The notes: generated from the letters alone by a model not told the origin. DNA of 64,000 bases from Pseudomonadota bacterium (GCA_021805865.1 JAJZDX010000016.1:37864-101863); one strand, 5' to 3'. Numbered from the stretch's first letter, positions 17,045-26,514 are shown. Numbers and translations are program-made.

Positions 17045-18508
17045 ATGGGCAAATCGTCCGCGAATTCTTTGACCAAGCCAGGCCAGGGCATTGAGGACCC
17101 CGTTGCCCGGGTGCTGCTCGCCCGCCTTGACCGGATTCCGACCTGGGCGCTTCCGCCTCTGTTTGCGCTGATCATCGGCATCGGCTTTCTCTTTACTTTC
17201 TACGATATTTTCGACATCAACGTCTCCTTCATCCAGACCTGCCATGCGCTGGTCCCCGGTTGTATACCGATGCGCTCGAGCAACTATATCGGTCTGCCGG
17301 TGCTGTTGAACCTCGTGGGCTACGTAGCCGGCACACTGATACTGAGCCCGCTGTCGGACCGAGTGGGCCGTCGGAAGCTGCTGCTGACGACGATGACTCT
17401 TTGCGGCATCGGGTCGGCGCTGACCGCGGTGGCGCATTCCTATGCCACCTTCGTCGCCGCACGCGCCTTCACCGGCATCGGCATTGGGACCGACCTGGCG
17501 GTCGTGAACACCTACATTGGAGAGCTCGCGCCACGTGGCGCCCGCGCCCGCTACACCTCGATGATTTTCGTCTTCTCCGCGCTCGGCGCGGTGCTCGGTA
17601 TCTGGATCGGACTGTGGCTCACCATGCCGGCCATGCCTTTACCGGTCGGTCTGCCGTTTGCCCTTGCCGGCAAGAATTTCGACTACGGCTGGCGCGTCAT
17701 GTACCTGATTGGCGCTACCCTCGCCGTGATCGGCGTGCTGCTGCGCTTGCGGCTTCCCGAATCACCTCGCTGGCTCGTCGCCCGCGGTCGGTTGGGCGAG
17801 GCTGAGCGAATGATCGCCGACATGGAGGCCCGCGCCCACGCGATCAACCCACTCCCGCCCGTACCGCCGGCGCCGCCGGCGCCGCCGGCGGACGACGCGC
17901 TGTCCTTTGCGGCCATATTCCGCAATCGGCTCTATCGCAACCGCACCCTGCTGCTCACCACGATGTGGTTTCTTGCGTACATCACCGTGTACTCCTTCGC
18001 GGCCGGCTTCACCACGCTGCTCTCGGCGCTGAAATTCCCGCCGCCAGAGGCCGGACTGATCACCGCCGTCGGCACATTCGGATTCGTGCTCTGCGCCATC
18101 GTCTCCTACGCCCATGGCGAGCGGATGGAACGAAAACACTGGTTGCTGCTCGCCGCTCTGATCACATTGGCCGGAAGCCTGCTGATCGCGCTCGGCGGCC
18201 GGGAGCTCTCGCTCGCCATCCTGGGCTCGGTCATCGTTTTCTTCGGTTTCAATCTCTGGGTACCGATCGTCTACGCCTGGTCCATCGAGCACTACCCGAC
18301 CCGCGCTCGCACCACGGGCTTCGCCCTGGTCGACGGCATCGGCCATCTCGGCGGCGGCATCGGCATTTTCGTCATCGCCCCCCTGATCCCGAAGTTGGGC
18401 GTACTGGGGTCCTTTCTGCTGATCGGCAGCTTCCTGATCTTCGCGGCGCTGTTGGCGCAGCTCGGAATCCCCACTCGCTCGCGCCCGCTGGACGAGATCT
18501 CCCCCTGA
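17045..18508 (+). CDS. MFS transporter, sugar/aromatic-acid symporter type
   Basis: A 487-residue 12-segment MFS protein. It has the loop 2-3 motif LSDRVGRRKLLLTT (near residues 95-110) and the PESPRWLVARGRLGEAERM motif after segment 6 that marks the sugar-porter/aromatic-acid:H+ symporter groups. The start at 17045 has a GGAG at correct spacing; a GTG 75 nt upstream is in frame but lacks one. The central loop contains a proline-alanine stretch (PPVPPAPPAPPA) encoded by a 9-bp tandem repeat (17863-17889). Probable inner-membrane uptake of the compound brought in by the upstream TonB receptor. Confidence 0.85.
   Translation: MGKSSANSLTKPGQGIEDPVARVLLARLDRIPTWALPPLFALIIGIGFLFTFYDIFDINVSFIQTCHALVPGCIPMRSSNYIGLPVLLNLVGYVAGTLILSPLSDRVGRRKLLLTTMTLCGIGSALTAVAHSYATFVAARAFTGIGIGTDLAVVNTYIGELAPRGARARYTSMIFVFSALGAVLGIWIGLWLTMPAMPLPVGLPFALAGKNFDYGWRVMYLIGATLAVIGVLLRLRLPESPRWLVARGRLGEAERMIADMEARAHAINPLPPVPPAPPAPPADDALSFAAIFRNRLYRNRTLLLTTMWFLAYITVYSFAAGFTTLLSALKFPPPEAGLITAVGTFGFVLCAIVSYAHGERMERKHWLLLAALITLAGSLLIALGGRELSLAILGSVIVFFGFNLWVPIVYAWSIEHYPTRARTTGFALVDGIGHLGGGIGIFVIAPLIPKLGVLGSFLLIGSFLIFAALLAQLGIPTRSRPLDEISP
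17863..17889 (+). repeat. Three 9-bp tandem repeats inside MFS gene
   Basis: Three copies of (A/G)CCGCCGGC in frame encode a Pro-Pro-Ala linker in the central cytoplasmic loop of the transporter. Being 9 bp, copy-number changes would keep the frame. Confidence 0.75.
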
Positions 18509-18703
18509 GCCGGCGCGAACCGTACCGTCCGGCCGGTCTTCCACACGGCGGCCAGCCGGAACGGGCGCACAATCCGTTTACCGGCACGCTCCCGAGCCTG
18601 TGAGCCCATCGACTTCGGCCGCGTGCGAAGGTTGAGTGTCAATCCGTGCGCCGACACGTTCCCGCCGAATTGGATTCATGAGTCTCGGTGCCGCCCTCGC
18701 CGG

Positions 18704-20137
18704 TCAACTGCGCCAGACCAGGGTGTGCTGCCCCGGTGGACTCGGGGGGCAATCCCAACAGGCCGGTGTCTTTGAATATGACACCAGAGGCGCCGGCACG
18801 CACAGCTCGCCGTACTGCGAGTCCCGGGTGATAGAACCGAGCGGGTCGGGGACCGGCATCGCACTCGGCATGCGTATCCGCTCCGATTCGGTCAGTGTGC
18901 CGAGCTCCTGCAGGAACATGGAAGCGCGCGTCAGGCTCACCTGGACATGGTAGCTGCCACCGTCGCGAGCCCGGCGGATGAGCGCAGCCAGCGTGCCTGC
19001 GGCGGCCAGGTAGGGGGCGAGGTAGTCGTTCATCGTGCCGGTCGGAGCGAGCCGCGGCTCGGCTGCGGAGCCTTCGTCGATGGCCAGGCCGCAGGCGGTC
19101 TGACCGATGGGCTCGAACCCACCACGCTCGCGCCACGGTCCGCCATAGCCATAGCAGCTCACTGAAACATAAATGATGCCGGGACACATCGCCGCAACGT
19201 CCTGCGGCCCGAAGCCCGCCCGCTCCAGCGCACCGGGACGCCAGGACTGGACGAATACGTCGGCGCCGCGCATCAGCCCCGCCAACCGGTCGGCCTCGCC
19301 GGGTTGCTCGAGATCGAGCAGCGCGGAGCGCTTGCCCCAGCCCGTGTCGATCTGCATCACGTGCGAGTCCATGCGCCACGGCGGAGAGACGTGCAACACG
19401 TCAGCGCCCTGCTCGGCCAGCAGCCGGGCCGTGACGGGACCGGCGAGCACATGTGTGAAATCCAGCACTCTCAGTGCGGCCAGCGGGCGCGAGGCACGCT
19501 CGAGCAACCGCGGTTCCGCATCGCCGATCTTCTCGACGTGCACGGGCGGCCGGGCCGCAAGCCACTGCCCCTGCGGGTGGCGTAACCACTCCTGACGGGT
19601 GCGCGCGATCACGCCTACCGCCTTGCGCTGAGCCAGCGCTTCCTCCAGCTCCTCCGCCGTCCACCGCGCGACGACGCGTTCCACAGATCTGGCGTCGTAG
19701 CCACAGTCGAGCACGTCCATCAGACGCGTCAGAATCTCCGGATAGGCCAGCGTACGCAGCAGGAAGATGATGCGGTCGTCGGCCGTGCGGAAAAAGCCCC
19801 GATGATCCGTACCCCGCGGATGCGGCGGCAGGGCATAGCCGCTCTGCTGCAGGTGCGCGATCGTCTGCAGACCGGGCACGACTGCGCGCCGTACATCGAC
19901 GGCAACATCCTGCTCCTCGCCGCTGCGCAGCTTCCAGATCGCCGCGACCGCGGCTCCCATCGCGCCCAAGGCGCCGGCCGCAGCCGCGCCGACCCGGTGA
20001 AAGCTCGGCACCACGGGATCGCTGCCGCTGAACTCGACGCGCCCCGCCCGGTCGCCGGATCCAAGGCCGATGGCCGACCAGAGGGACTCGAACACCTCTG
20101 CGGGACCTGCCCCCGCCAGTCCGTCCGGCGCGCTCAC
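18704..20137 (-). CDS. CaiB/BaiF-type (class III) CoA-transferase, permuted layout
   Basis: A 477-residue CoA-transferase-family protein. The usual N-terminal signature (LRVLDFTHVLAGPVTARLLAEQGADVLHV) appears only at about residues 212-240. The first 200 residues resemble the middle and C-terminal part of the fold, so the halves are arranged unlike FRC or CaiB. A candidate catalytic Asp is in GTMNDYLAPYLAAAG near 365. The ATG overlaps the stop of hydantoinase B (20134-20137), so it is coupled to hyuAB. These enzymes move CoA between carboxylic acids. Here it may activate the acid made by the HyuAB pair, which is inference. Confidence 0.78.
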   Translation of the reverse strand: MSAPDGLAGAGPAEVFESLWSAIGLGSGDRAGRVEFSGSDPVVPSFHRVGAAAAGALGAMGAAVAAIWKLRSGEEQDVAVDVRRAVVPGLQTIAHLQQSGYALPPHPRGTDHRGFFRTADDRIIFLLRTLAYPEILTRLMDVLDCGYDARSVERVVARWTAEELEEALAQRKAVGVIARTRQEWLRHPQGQWLAARPPVHVEKIGDAEPRLLERASRPLAALRVLDFTHVLAGPVTARLLAEQGADVLHVSPPWRMDSHVMQIDTGWGKRSALLDLEQPGEADRLAGLMRGADVFVQSWRPGALERAGFGPQDVAAMCPGIIYVSVSCYGYGGPWRERGGFEPIGQTACGLAIDEGSAAEPRLAPTGTMNDYLAPYLAAAGTLAALIRRARDGGSYHVQVSLTRASMFLQELGTLTESERIRMPSAMPVPDPLGSITRDSQYGELCVPAPLVSYSKTPACWDCPPSPPGQHTLVWRS

Positions 20138-21954
20138 GCCGGGACCCCGGCGGTGCGGCGCGAGCGCAGACCGGCGCGCTGCGTGCGCGTCGCGCCGTCA
20201 TCGACCACCCAATCCCGGGTGTTCAGGATCACGCCATACACGTCCCGTGCGCGATCCTCCGAGACAAACCCATCCCGGACGTCCTTGAGCACACGCTGCG
20301 GCTCGCGGTCTAGCGGATCGCCCCACCCACCCCCACCGGCATTGCGCGTATCGCAGGCTTCGCCGGGGAAAATCGGCTGCGTCACGAAGGTGCGCAACAC
20401 CCTCTGCTGGCCGTCGGGCGCGGTGATGGTCATCTGCGCAAGCGGTCCGTCGAGACCACCGACCACCCCGGCGGGCGGGCAGCGTTGGCCATCGCTGTTG
20501 CCCGTCATGAGCAACGACATCGCACCCGGCCGGGTGCGCGCGACGAACCGCACGTAGCTGCCCGGGGAGCCGCGAAACTCCCCCGCGCCTTCCCAATCCT
20601 TCAGCACCTCGTAGTGCGTCACCAGATACGGGCAGGACGCTTCGAAGAACTCGACGTTCGGGCGCACGAGGTTGGCACAGGCACTCTGGAAGCCGACGCC
20701 CAGCCAGCCGTCATGATCCTTCACGGCCCCACTACCGCCGTCGCTACCGAAGGTCTCGGTGAAGTAGTTGCGCTGGTGGCCGGTACGCGGGTCGATGACA
20801 TCGGGCATCGTACCGATGTTGATCGGACAGAGATGCTTGGACCACGCCGCCATGGCGCGCTCGGGCAGGGCCTTGCCGATGGCCAGCATGCACGCTTCGA
20901 CGATCTGCGTGCCCACGGAGATCTGTGAGGCGCCCACTGTGGCCGGATAGCGCGGATTGACCACCGTGCCCTCGGGCATGATGAACCGGATGGGGTTCAT
21001 CGCGCCGCCGTTCTTCGGAACGTTCTCATCGACGAGGTAGAAAAGACCGACCATCGCGCTCGTGATGGTCACGCCCGCCGGGCAGTTGACAAACGTCGCC
21101 TGCGGATCGCTGCCGGAGAAGTCCAACGTCAGCGAGTCGTCCCCGACGATGGCCTTGACACGCACCCAGATCGGCTTGTCGGTCTGCCCATCCCAGTCCG
21201 CGGCCGACGCGCCCTCATACGCGCCGTTCGGGATCCGGGCGATCTCCGCCCGCATGGCGCGCTCGCCGGCCGCGATGATCTCGCGCATGCACGCCTTGAC
21301 GGTCTCGAGGCCGTACTTGCGGCACAACAGACCGATCTGCTCCTCGGCGTGCGCCATGCAACCGTTGATGAGCCGCGTATCCATATCCAGCTCGGTCGGC
21401 ATGCGCACGTTGCGCAGCACGAGGCTCCAGACCTCCTCCTGCAGAACCCCGGCCTTCATCAGCTTCAGCGGCGGAACATTCAGACCCTCGGCGATGATGT
21501 CGATGGCGCCAGCGCCGTATCCGCCCGGCAGGAACCCGCCGGTATCGCTCACATGGGTCTTGGCCTGGAAGAAACCCAGGTGCTCGCCTTCGAAGAACAG
21601 CGGCCGGATGAAGTTCCAATCGGGCAAGTGCCCGCCGCGCACGATGTACGGGTCGTTGGCCACGATGAAGTCGCCGGGCTGATAGTCCCCCCGGAAACGC
21701 GATTCCAGACCCTTGATCGCCTCCTCCGCGACCATGGTGTGGATCGGCGCGGCGCTCGCCGCCACCACGATCTTGCCCCGCGGGTCGAGGATCGACTGGC
21801 CGAGGTCACGCGCCAGCGCCGTCACGAACGACTGCGTGGAATACAACACCTTTTCGCCGACCTGGGCGGTGAGGTACTGCAACTTGTTCCAGACGACCGA
21901 GAAGGTGATCGGATCGATGCCGGATTTCACCGCCGCGCGGCTCCGAGTGGCCAT
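20134..21954 (-). CDS. hyuB: Hydantoinase/oxoprolinase B subunit (HyuB)
   Basis: A 606-residue HyuB-family subunit. Typical blocks are 'ARDLGQSILDPRGKIVVAASAAPIHTMV' near residues 48-75, 'GDFIVANDPYIVRGGHLPDW' near 93-112, and the C-terminal 'RNAGGGGWGDPLDREPQRVLKDV' near 560. With HyuA it forms ATP-dependent cyclic-amide hydrolases (5-oxoprolinase, N-methylhydantoinase) or carboxylases such as acetone or acetophenone carboxylase. The gene starts 3 nt after the HyuA stop and overlaps the CoA-transferase start. Substrate cannot be told from sequence. Confidence 0.88.
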   Translation of the reverse strand: MATRSRAAVKSGIDPITFSVVWNKLQYLTAQVGEKVLYSTQSFVTALARDLGQSILDPRGKIVVAASAAPIHTMVAEEAIKGLESRFRGDYQPGDFIVANDPYIVRGGHLPDWNFIRPLFFEGEHLGFFQAKTHVSDTGGFLPGGYGAGAIDIIAEGLNVPPLKLMKAGVLQEEVWSLVLRNVRMPTELDMDTRLINGCMAHAEEQIGLLCRKYGLETVKACMREIIAAGERAMRAEIARIPNGAYEGASAADWDGQTDKPIWVRVKAIVGDDSLTLDFSGSDPQATFVNCPAGVTITSAMVGLFYLVDENVPKNGGAMNPIRFIMPEGTVVNPRYPATVGASQISVGTQIVEACMLAIGKALPERAMAAWSKHLCPINIGTMPDVIDPRTGHQRNYFTETFGSDGGSGAVKDHDGWLGVGFQSACANLVRPNVEFFEASCPYLVTHYEVLKDWEGAGEFRGSPGSYVRFVARTRPGAMSLLMTGNSDGQRCPPAGVVGGLDGPLAQMTITAPDGQQRVLRTFVTQPIFPGEACDTRNAGGGGWGDPLDREPQRVLKDVRDGFVSEDRARDVYGVILNTRDWVVDDGATRTQRAGLRSRRTAGVPA

Positions 21955-21957
21955 GAT

Positions 21958-24039
21958 TCAGGTCTCCCTGCAGGTCGTGACGTAGTTGCCGTAGTCATCG
22001 ACGACGGTGCTCGCTCCGGGGGGCAGCACGAATGTCGTGAAGGTCTCCTCGATCAGGGCGGGCCCGTCGAGGCTGACTCCGCTGCCGAGGCGGGTACCGT
22101 CGTACACCGGGGTGTCGAGGAAGCCTTGCGGCGCGAAATACGCCGGCCGCCTTCCCTTGAGGGCACCGGTCGCATCTGCGCCCTTGGCCGACGGCCTCAG
22201 TCTGGGCGTGGCGACCGCTGCGGTACTGCTCAGGTGCAGCCGAACGATTTCCGTCGGGTACTTGCTGTCGCTGTAGCCGACCGTCTGCTCGTGCACCCCG
22301 TGAAATTTTTCCACGGCGGCGGCCAGCGTCCCGGTCGTAACCGGCCCGGACGCCACGGGGGCGTTGCGATCGCGGAACTGTCCGTAGTAGCGCATATCGA
22401 ACGAGCGGCGGATCCGGATCTCATCCTCTGCGACGCCCTCCCGCCGCAACGTCTGCCGCGCCTCGCGCTCCATCTCCTCGAACAGATCCTGGATGCGTCC
22501 AAGGTCCGCCCGCGCGGTTTCGCTGTAGTAGCTGCGCTGATAGTCGTGTTTGAGGTCGCAGTACATCATGCCGTAGGCGCAGTACGTCGGTGCCACCTTG
22601 GGCACGATCAGCTTGCCGATCCGCAGCTCCTGCATCAGGCGCACGGCGTGCACCGCCGCCGCACCACCGGCGGCAACCATCGCGAAGTCGCGTGGATCGT
22701 AGCCGCGCTTGGCGAACGCCACGTCGGTGCCGCTCGCCATGTTCGAGTTGATGATCTCGTAGATCGCCGCGGCCGCCTCCGGCACGGAAAGACCCAACGG
22801 CTCGGCCACCTTGTCGCGGATGGCCCGTTCCGCCAGGTCCTTGCGCAGCCGGGTCTCGCCCCCGAGGAAGAAGTCGGGATCGATATAGCCGAGCACCACA
22901 TTGGCATCGGTGACGGTCGGCTGCTCGCCGCCGCGACCGTAACAGGCCGGCCCGGGACTGGCGCCGGCGCTCTTGGGACCGACGTGCAGTCGGCCGGCGC
23001 CCACGTGCGCGATGCTGCCGCCGCCGGCGCCGATGGCCGTCACGTCGACGCTCGGCAGTGCGAACTTCTTGCCGTGGATGATCTGCTGGCGCACGGTATC
23101 CACTGCGCCATCGTGCACCACCCCCACATCGAAGCTCGTCCCGCCCATGTCGACCGACAGCACGTTGGCGAACTCGTTGGCGAGGCCGAGCGAGCGGCCG
23201 AGGGCCGGGCCGGCCGCGGGGCCCGACAGCAGCAGCACTGCCGGGTTCTCGGCGACGATCTCGGGCGCCGCGAGGCCGCCGTTGCTCTGGATGAACTGCA
23301 GCTGACCGCGAAAACCCTTCTCCTCGAGCAGCTTGACGATACGGACCACGAAAGCCCGCACCACGGGCGCCACGTACGCCGAGAACATTGCGGTCCCCCA
23401 GCGTTCGACCTCGCCCCCCACCGGCAGCACCGACGAGGACAGCGTCACCTGCATGCCCGGGCATTCCTCCGCGAGAATCTGCCCCATGCGCCGCTCGTGC
23501 GCCGGGTTGACATGCGAGTGCAGGAACGTGACGGCGACCGACTGCACGCCCTGGTCGCGCAGATAATGCGCCGCGCGGCGGGCGTCTGCCTCGTTCAACG
23601 GGGTGACGACCTGTCCCATGAAATCGACCCGCTCTTGCACCTCGCTCATCAGATGGTACGCGGCGAGTGGCTCGGGCGGCTCGGCGCGGAAGTCATACAT
23701 GTCGTGCGGGCCTTCCTTCCATTCGGCCTTGGCGACCTGCGGGAATGCCATGCGCATCCGATAGCCGCGGGTGGCGATCGTGCCGAGCTTCGTCCCCGAG
23801 AGCGTCGCCACCGCATTGGTGGCCATCGTGGTGCCGAGCACCAGCGCCCGGGTCTGCCCCAGCAGCCCCTCGAGAGTCAGCCCCCGTGCCGCCGCGAGCT
23901 TGCCGATGCATTCCAGCGTGCCGAGGGTGGGATCATGCGGCGTCGTATGCGCCTTGCTCATCAGCGCTTCGCCGTCCGCATCGATCAGCACGCCGTCCGT
24001 GAACGTGCCGCCACTGTCTACCGAGATCCGAAAAGACAT
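21958..24039 (-). CDS. hyuA: Hydantoinase/oxoprolinase A subunit (HyuA)
   Basis: A 693-residue HyuA-family subunit of the actin-like ATPase type. The phosphate-1 motif SVDSGGTFTDGVLIDADG is at about residues 6-24, 'LGTTMATNAVATLSGTK' near 68-85, and 'VDMGGTSFDVGVVHDG' near 295-310. It hydrolyses ATP to activate the substrate and works with HyuB directly downstream. First structural gene after the TetR regulator, with a palindromic operator immediately upstream (24093-24113). The operon order TetR-HyuA-HyuB-CoA-transferase hints at carboxylation or amide hydrolysis followed by CoA activation. Confidence 0.88.
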   Translation of the reverse strand: MSFRISVDSGGTFTDGVLIDADGEALMSKAHTTPHDPTLGTLECIGKLAAARGLTLEGLLGQTRALVLGTTMATNAVATLSGTKLGTIATRGYRMRMAFPQVAKAEWKEGPHDMYDFRAEPPEPLAAYHLMSEVQERVDFMGQVVTPLNEADARRAAHYLRDQGVQSVAVTFLHSHVNPAHERRMGQILAEECPGMQVTLSSSVLPVGGEVERWGTAMFSAYVAPVVRAFVVRIVKLLEEKGFRGQLQFIQSNGGLAAPEIVAENPAVLLLSGPAAGPALGRSLGLANEFANVLSVDMGGTSFDVGVVHDGAVDTVRQQIIHGKKFALPSVDVTAIGAGGGSIAHVGAGRLHVGPKSAGASPGPACYGRGGEQPTVTDANVVLGYIDPDFFLGGETRLRKDLAERAIRDKVAEPLGLSVPEAAAAIYEIINSNMASGTDVAFAKRGYDPRDFAMVAAGGAAAVHAVRLMQELRIGKLIVPKVAPTYCAYGMMYCDLKHDYQRSYYSETARADLGRIQDLFEEMEREARQTLRREGVAEDEIRIRRSFDMRYYGQFRDRNAPVASGPVTTGTLAAAVEKFHGVHEQTVGYSDSKYPTEIVRLHLSSTAAVATPRLRPSAKGADATGALKGRRPAYFAPQGFLDTPVYDGTRLGSGVSLDGPALIEETFTTFVLPPGASTVVDDYGNYVTTCRET

Positions 24040-24082
24040 CGCGCCTCCTGATGAACGCGGACAGCCGGTATCCGGCGTGCCG

Positions 24083-24113
24083 ATTATATAGTAACTGTAA
24101 TCGTATTACAGTT
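24083..24113 (-). promoter_or_regulatory. Promoter and perfect palindromic operator of the hyuAB operon
   Basis: AACTGTAAT-CGT-ATTACAGTT (24093-24113) is a perfect 9-bp inverted repeat. On the minus strand a consensus TATAAT (24083-24088) follows it within 5 bp, so a bound protein would block RNA polymerase. The TetR gene just upstream is the obvious candidate for the repressor. Distance to the HyuA start is about 45 nt. Confidence 0.65.
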
Positions 24114-24134
24114 TTGACGCAAGCCGCATGCGCG

Positions 24135-24779
24135 TCAGCCGCCGAGGTGGAGCCACCCGAACCGTCCGAGCGCCATGGTCGTCAGCCGTCGCGTGAATGC
24201 CGGCCAGGATTCCGGCCGGCGGCTGAGCCACTGGTCCCCGTACATGGCCCGAAATACGCATTCCTGATGCACCATGCGGGCCACGTCCGCCGCAGCACCG
24301 GCCGGCTGCTGCGGCAATAACGCCGTCACCCGCTCCACGTAGACAAGCGATTCCCGTGACCCACGCTCACGCAGCGCCTCATCGGCGACCGAGATATTGA
24401 TGATCTGATGCATGAATCGCTCGTGGCGGTGAAAATTTTCGCACATGGCGCGCACGACTGCCCGCACTCTCTCCACCGATTCCTCGGTCTGCGCCGCAGC
24501 TTCCAGCTGCCGCTCGTAAGTCGTGATGACCTGTCCAATGCCGCGATCGTAGATGGCCCAGAACAGACCCGACAGCCCATCCACTCTTGCGTAGAGGGCG
24601 GTGGGCGAGACCTTGGCGCGCTGGCAGGTCGCCTGGATGGTGAGCGCGTCCCGGCCGTGCTCGATCAGGATGTGCATCCCGGCGTCCAGAATGCGATTCC
24701 AGGCCGCCTGACTGCGCTGCTGCAGCGGCGGCCGGATGCGGTGACGCGGTGAGAGACTGCTCGGATACCTGTCGGACAT
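24135..24779 (-). CDS. TetR-family regulator
   Basis: A 214-residue TetR regulator. The helix-turn-helix is in the first 60 residues (AWNRILDAGMHILIEHGRDALTIQATCQRAKVSPTALYARV). The C-terminal ligand domain is alpha-helical. The start at 24779 has an AGAGG site; the frame is open to 24944 but would overlap the neighbouring SDR. Located directly upstream of and co-directional with hyuA, with the palindrome in between, so it likely represses the hyuAB-CoA-transferase operon. Confidence 0.84.
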   Translation of the reverse strand: MSDRYPSSLSPRHRIRPPLQQRSQAAWNRILDAGMHILIEHGRDALTIQATCQRAKVSPTALYARVDGLSGLFWAIYDRGIGQVITTYERQLEAAAQTEESVERVRAVVRAMCENFHRHERFMHQIINISVADEALRERGSRESLVYVERVTALLPQQPAGAAADVARMVHQECVFRAMYGDQWLSRRPESWPAFTRRLTTMALGRFGWLHLGG

Positions 24780-24940
24780 GGCGGCCTCTTGACCTGCCTG
24801 CGCCCTGGCTGGACGGGGGTCCCATGATTCGCACAGCTCGAGCCGGATGGCAACTGGGCGCATGCCGCGTTGTTCGACCACTGCCGCCGCAGTCCGCGCG
24901 GCCGATGCCGCGACCTTATGCCCCCCGGCGGGATCCCGGC

Positions 24941-25741
24941 TCACCAGGCCGTGGCGCCGCCGTCTATCGAAAAGTCCGCGCCGGTCACCCAGGACGCCTC
25001 TTCGGATGTCAGATACACGACCGTCCAGGCGATGTCCTCGGGCTGACCGAAGCGACCGAGCATCATTTTGCTCCGGGCCGCGTCGCGGATCTGAGAATTA
25101 CCCTCGATGACGGGCCGTGTGGCCGCGGTCACGACCAAGCCGGGACTGATGGTGTTGGCGCGGATATGGTGCGGCGCGCCTTCCATGGCCAGTTGCCGGG
25201 TCATGGAAAGCACCCCGCCCTTGCCCGCGCAGTGCGCCAGCGCGGCGGAGCCCTGCAGCGCCACGTAGGCATTGGCCGACGCGAAATTGACGATCGATGC
25301 GGCGCCGCTCGACTTCAGGTGCGGCCATGCCGTCTTGCATGCCAGGAATACCGAATCGAGTTCTGCGGCCAGCGTCCTGCGCCAATGCCGCTCGTAGTCC
25401 ATATTCTCGATCCATTCGAAGGCGCCCCAGGCCCCGGCGTTCACCAGGATGTCGAGCCGCCCGAAGCGCTCCATGGCGCGCTGGACCATTCGCTCCACGT
25501 CGGCCGGTACCGTGAGATCGATGGGATGCACGCTCTCAAGGGGCAACCCTTGTTTCGCTGCCAGGGCCACGGTCTCTTCGGCCGCTGTCGCATCGAGGTC
25601 CGAGCCCATCACCCGGGCACCGTGACGAGCGCACATGAGAGCGCAACCGCGCCCGATCCCCTTGCCCGCCCCCGTGATGAGGGCCACTTTACCGGCCAAG
25701 CGATCCGAGCGCGTGCTCGATTGTCCAAGACTGGGTCTCAT
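24941..25741 (-). CDS. SDR-family protein with His in place of the catalytic Tyr
   Basis: A 266-residue short-chain dehydrogenase. The NAD(P) motif GAGKGIG is near residues 24-30, 'ILVNAGAWGAF' near 100, and the Ser of 'IVNFASANA' near 155. At the YxxxK position it reads HCAGK (AHCAGKGGV), so the catalytic Tyr is His. The C-terminal part has the normal 'IRANTISPGLV' and 'TGADFSIDGGATAW'. The start at 25741 was chosen because the Rossmann fold begins about 18 residues later; the open frame upstream is the shadow of the neighbouring SDR. It may use another base or have lost classical activity. Confidence 0.8.
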   Translation of the reverse strand: MRPSLGQSSTRSDRLAGKVALITGAGKGIGRGCALMCARHGARVMGSDLDATAAEETVALAAKQGLPLESVHPIDLTVPADVERMVQRAMERFGRLDILVNAGAWGAFEWIENMDYERHWRRTLAAELDSVFLACKTAWPHLKSSGAASIVNFASANAYVALQGSAALAHCAGKGGVLSMTRQLAMEGAPHHIRANTISPGLVVTAATRPVIEGNSQIRDAARSKMMLGRFGQPEDIAWTVVYLTSEEASWVTGADFSIDGGATAW

Positions 25742-25773
25742 TGAGGTTCTCGCTGCCAACCGTTCCGAATCAC

Positions 25774-26514
25774 TCAGGTTCTGCCCTGGCCGCCGTCGGC
25801 CAGGATGGTCTGCCCGGTGATGAAACCGGCTTCCTCGGAGGCGAGGAACGACACCACCGCGGCCTGATCCTCCGGTGTGCCATTGCGCTTGATGCATTGC
25901 AGGGCGACGATCTGCCGGAAGAGTTCCGTAGGCAGATCCGCCTGCGCTTTGCGGGTGCGCGTCAGCCCCGGCGCCACCGCATTGATGGTGATCCCGAACG
26001 GGCCGACCTCGGCGGCCAGCCCATGCACCAGGCCGATGAGCGCGCCCTTGCTGGTGACGTAGTGGGTCATGGCCGGGGCGCCCACGAAGAACGTCGAGGA
26101 GGCGATGGCGATGATGCGGCCCCATCGCCTGGCCTTCATCCCGGGCACTGCCGCCTTCAGCAGGTGAAACATGGATTCCTGGTTGACCGCCTGCGTGCGT
26201 CGCCAATCCTCGAGCGACAGCTCATCGAACGGCCGGACGAACTGCACCACCGCGCTGTGCACCAAAATCTGCGGCGGGCTGAAACGCTCGCCAACCTGAG
26301 CCACGAACGATGCGACCTGGTGAGGATCGGATGTATCGCACCGGGCGGCGAAGCCTTCCGAGCCGGATTCCTGCAACAGCGCCAGAGTCTCGCCCGCCTC
26401 TGCGACATCCGCGATCGCCACCTTTGCGCCCTCGCGCCCCAGGCGGCAGGCGATGGCCTGGCCGATACCGCTGCTGCCGCCGGTCACGAGCGCCACTTTC
26501 CCCTGATGCCGCAT
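25774..26514 (-). CDS. SDR-family oxidoreductase
   Basis: A 246-residue classical SDR. GGSSGIG lies at about residues 12-18, the Ser in 'IIAIASSTFF' near 137, and the YxxxK motif as YVTSK near 151-155, then 'ITINAVAPGLTRT'. The start at 26514 (MRHQGKVALVTGG) is the family-typical one; the frame is open upstream without similarity. The end 'TGQTILADGGQGRT' is the usual SDR terminus. It precedes the other SDR by 32 nt in the same direction, so the two probably act on the same or consecutive alcohol/ketone intermediates. Confidence 0.85.
   Translation of the reverse strand: MRHQGKVALVTGGSSGIGQAIACRLGREGAKVAIADVAEAGETLALLQESGSEGFAARCDTSDPHQVASFVAQVGERFSPPQILVHSAVVQFVRPFDELSLEDWRRTQAVNQESMFHLLKAAVPGMKARRWGRIIAIASSTFFVGAPAMTHYVTSKGALIGLVHGLAAEVGPFGITINAVAPGLTRTRKAQADLPTELFRQIVALQCIKRNGTPEDQAAVVSFLASEEAGFITGQTILADGGQGRT

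Noticed and set aside
18509..18703. GC-rich dyads between convergent MFS and CoA-transferase genes
   Set aside because: Stems are short and interrupted with no T-run, so no terminator is called.
21349..24051. Plus-strand open frame of about 900 codons
   Set aside because: It lies antisense over hyuA and hyuB, which are clear family members. Its composition is that of a shadow frame.
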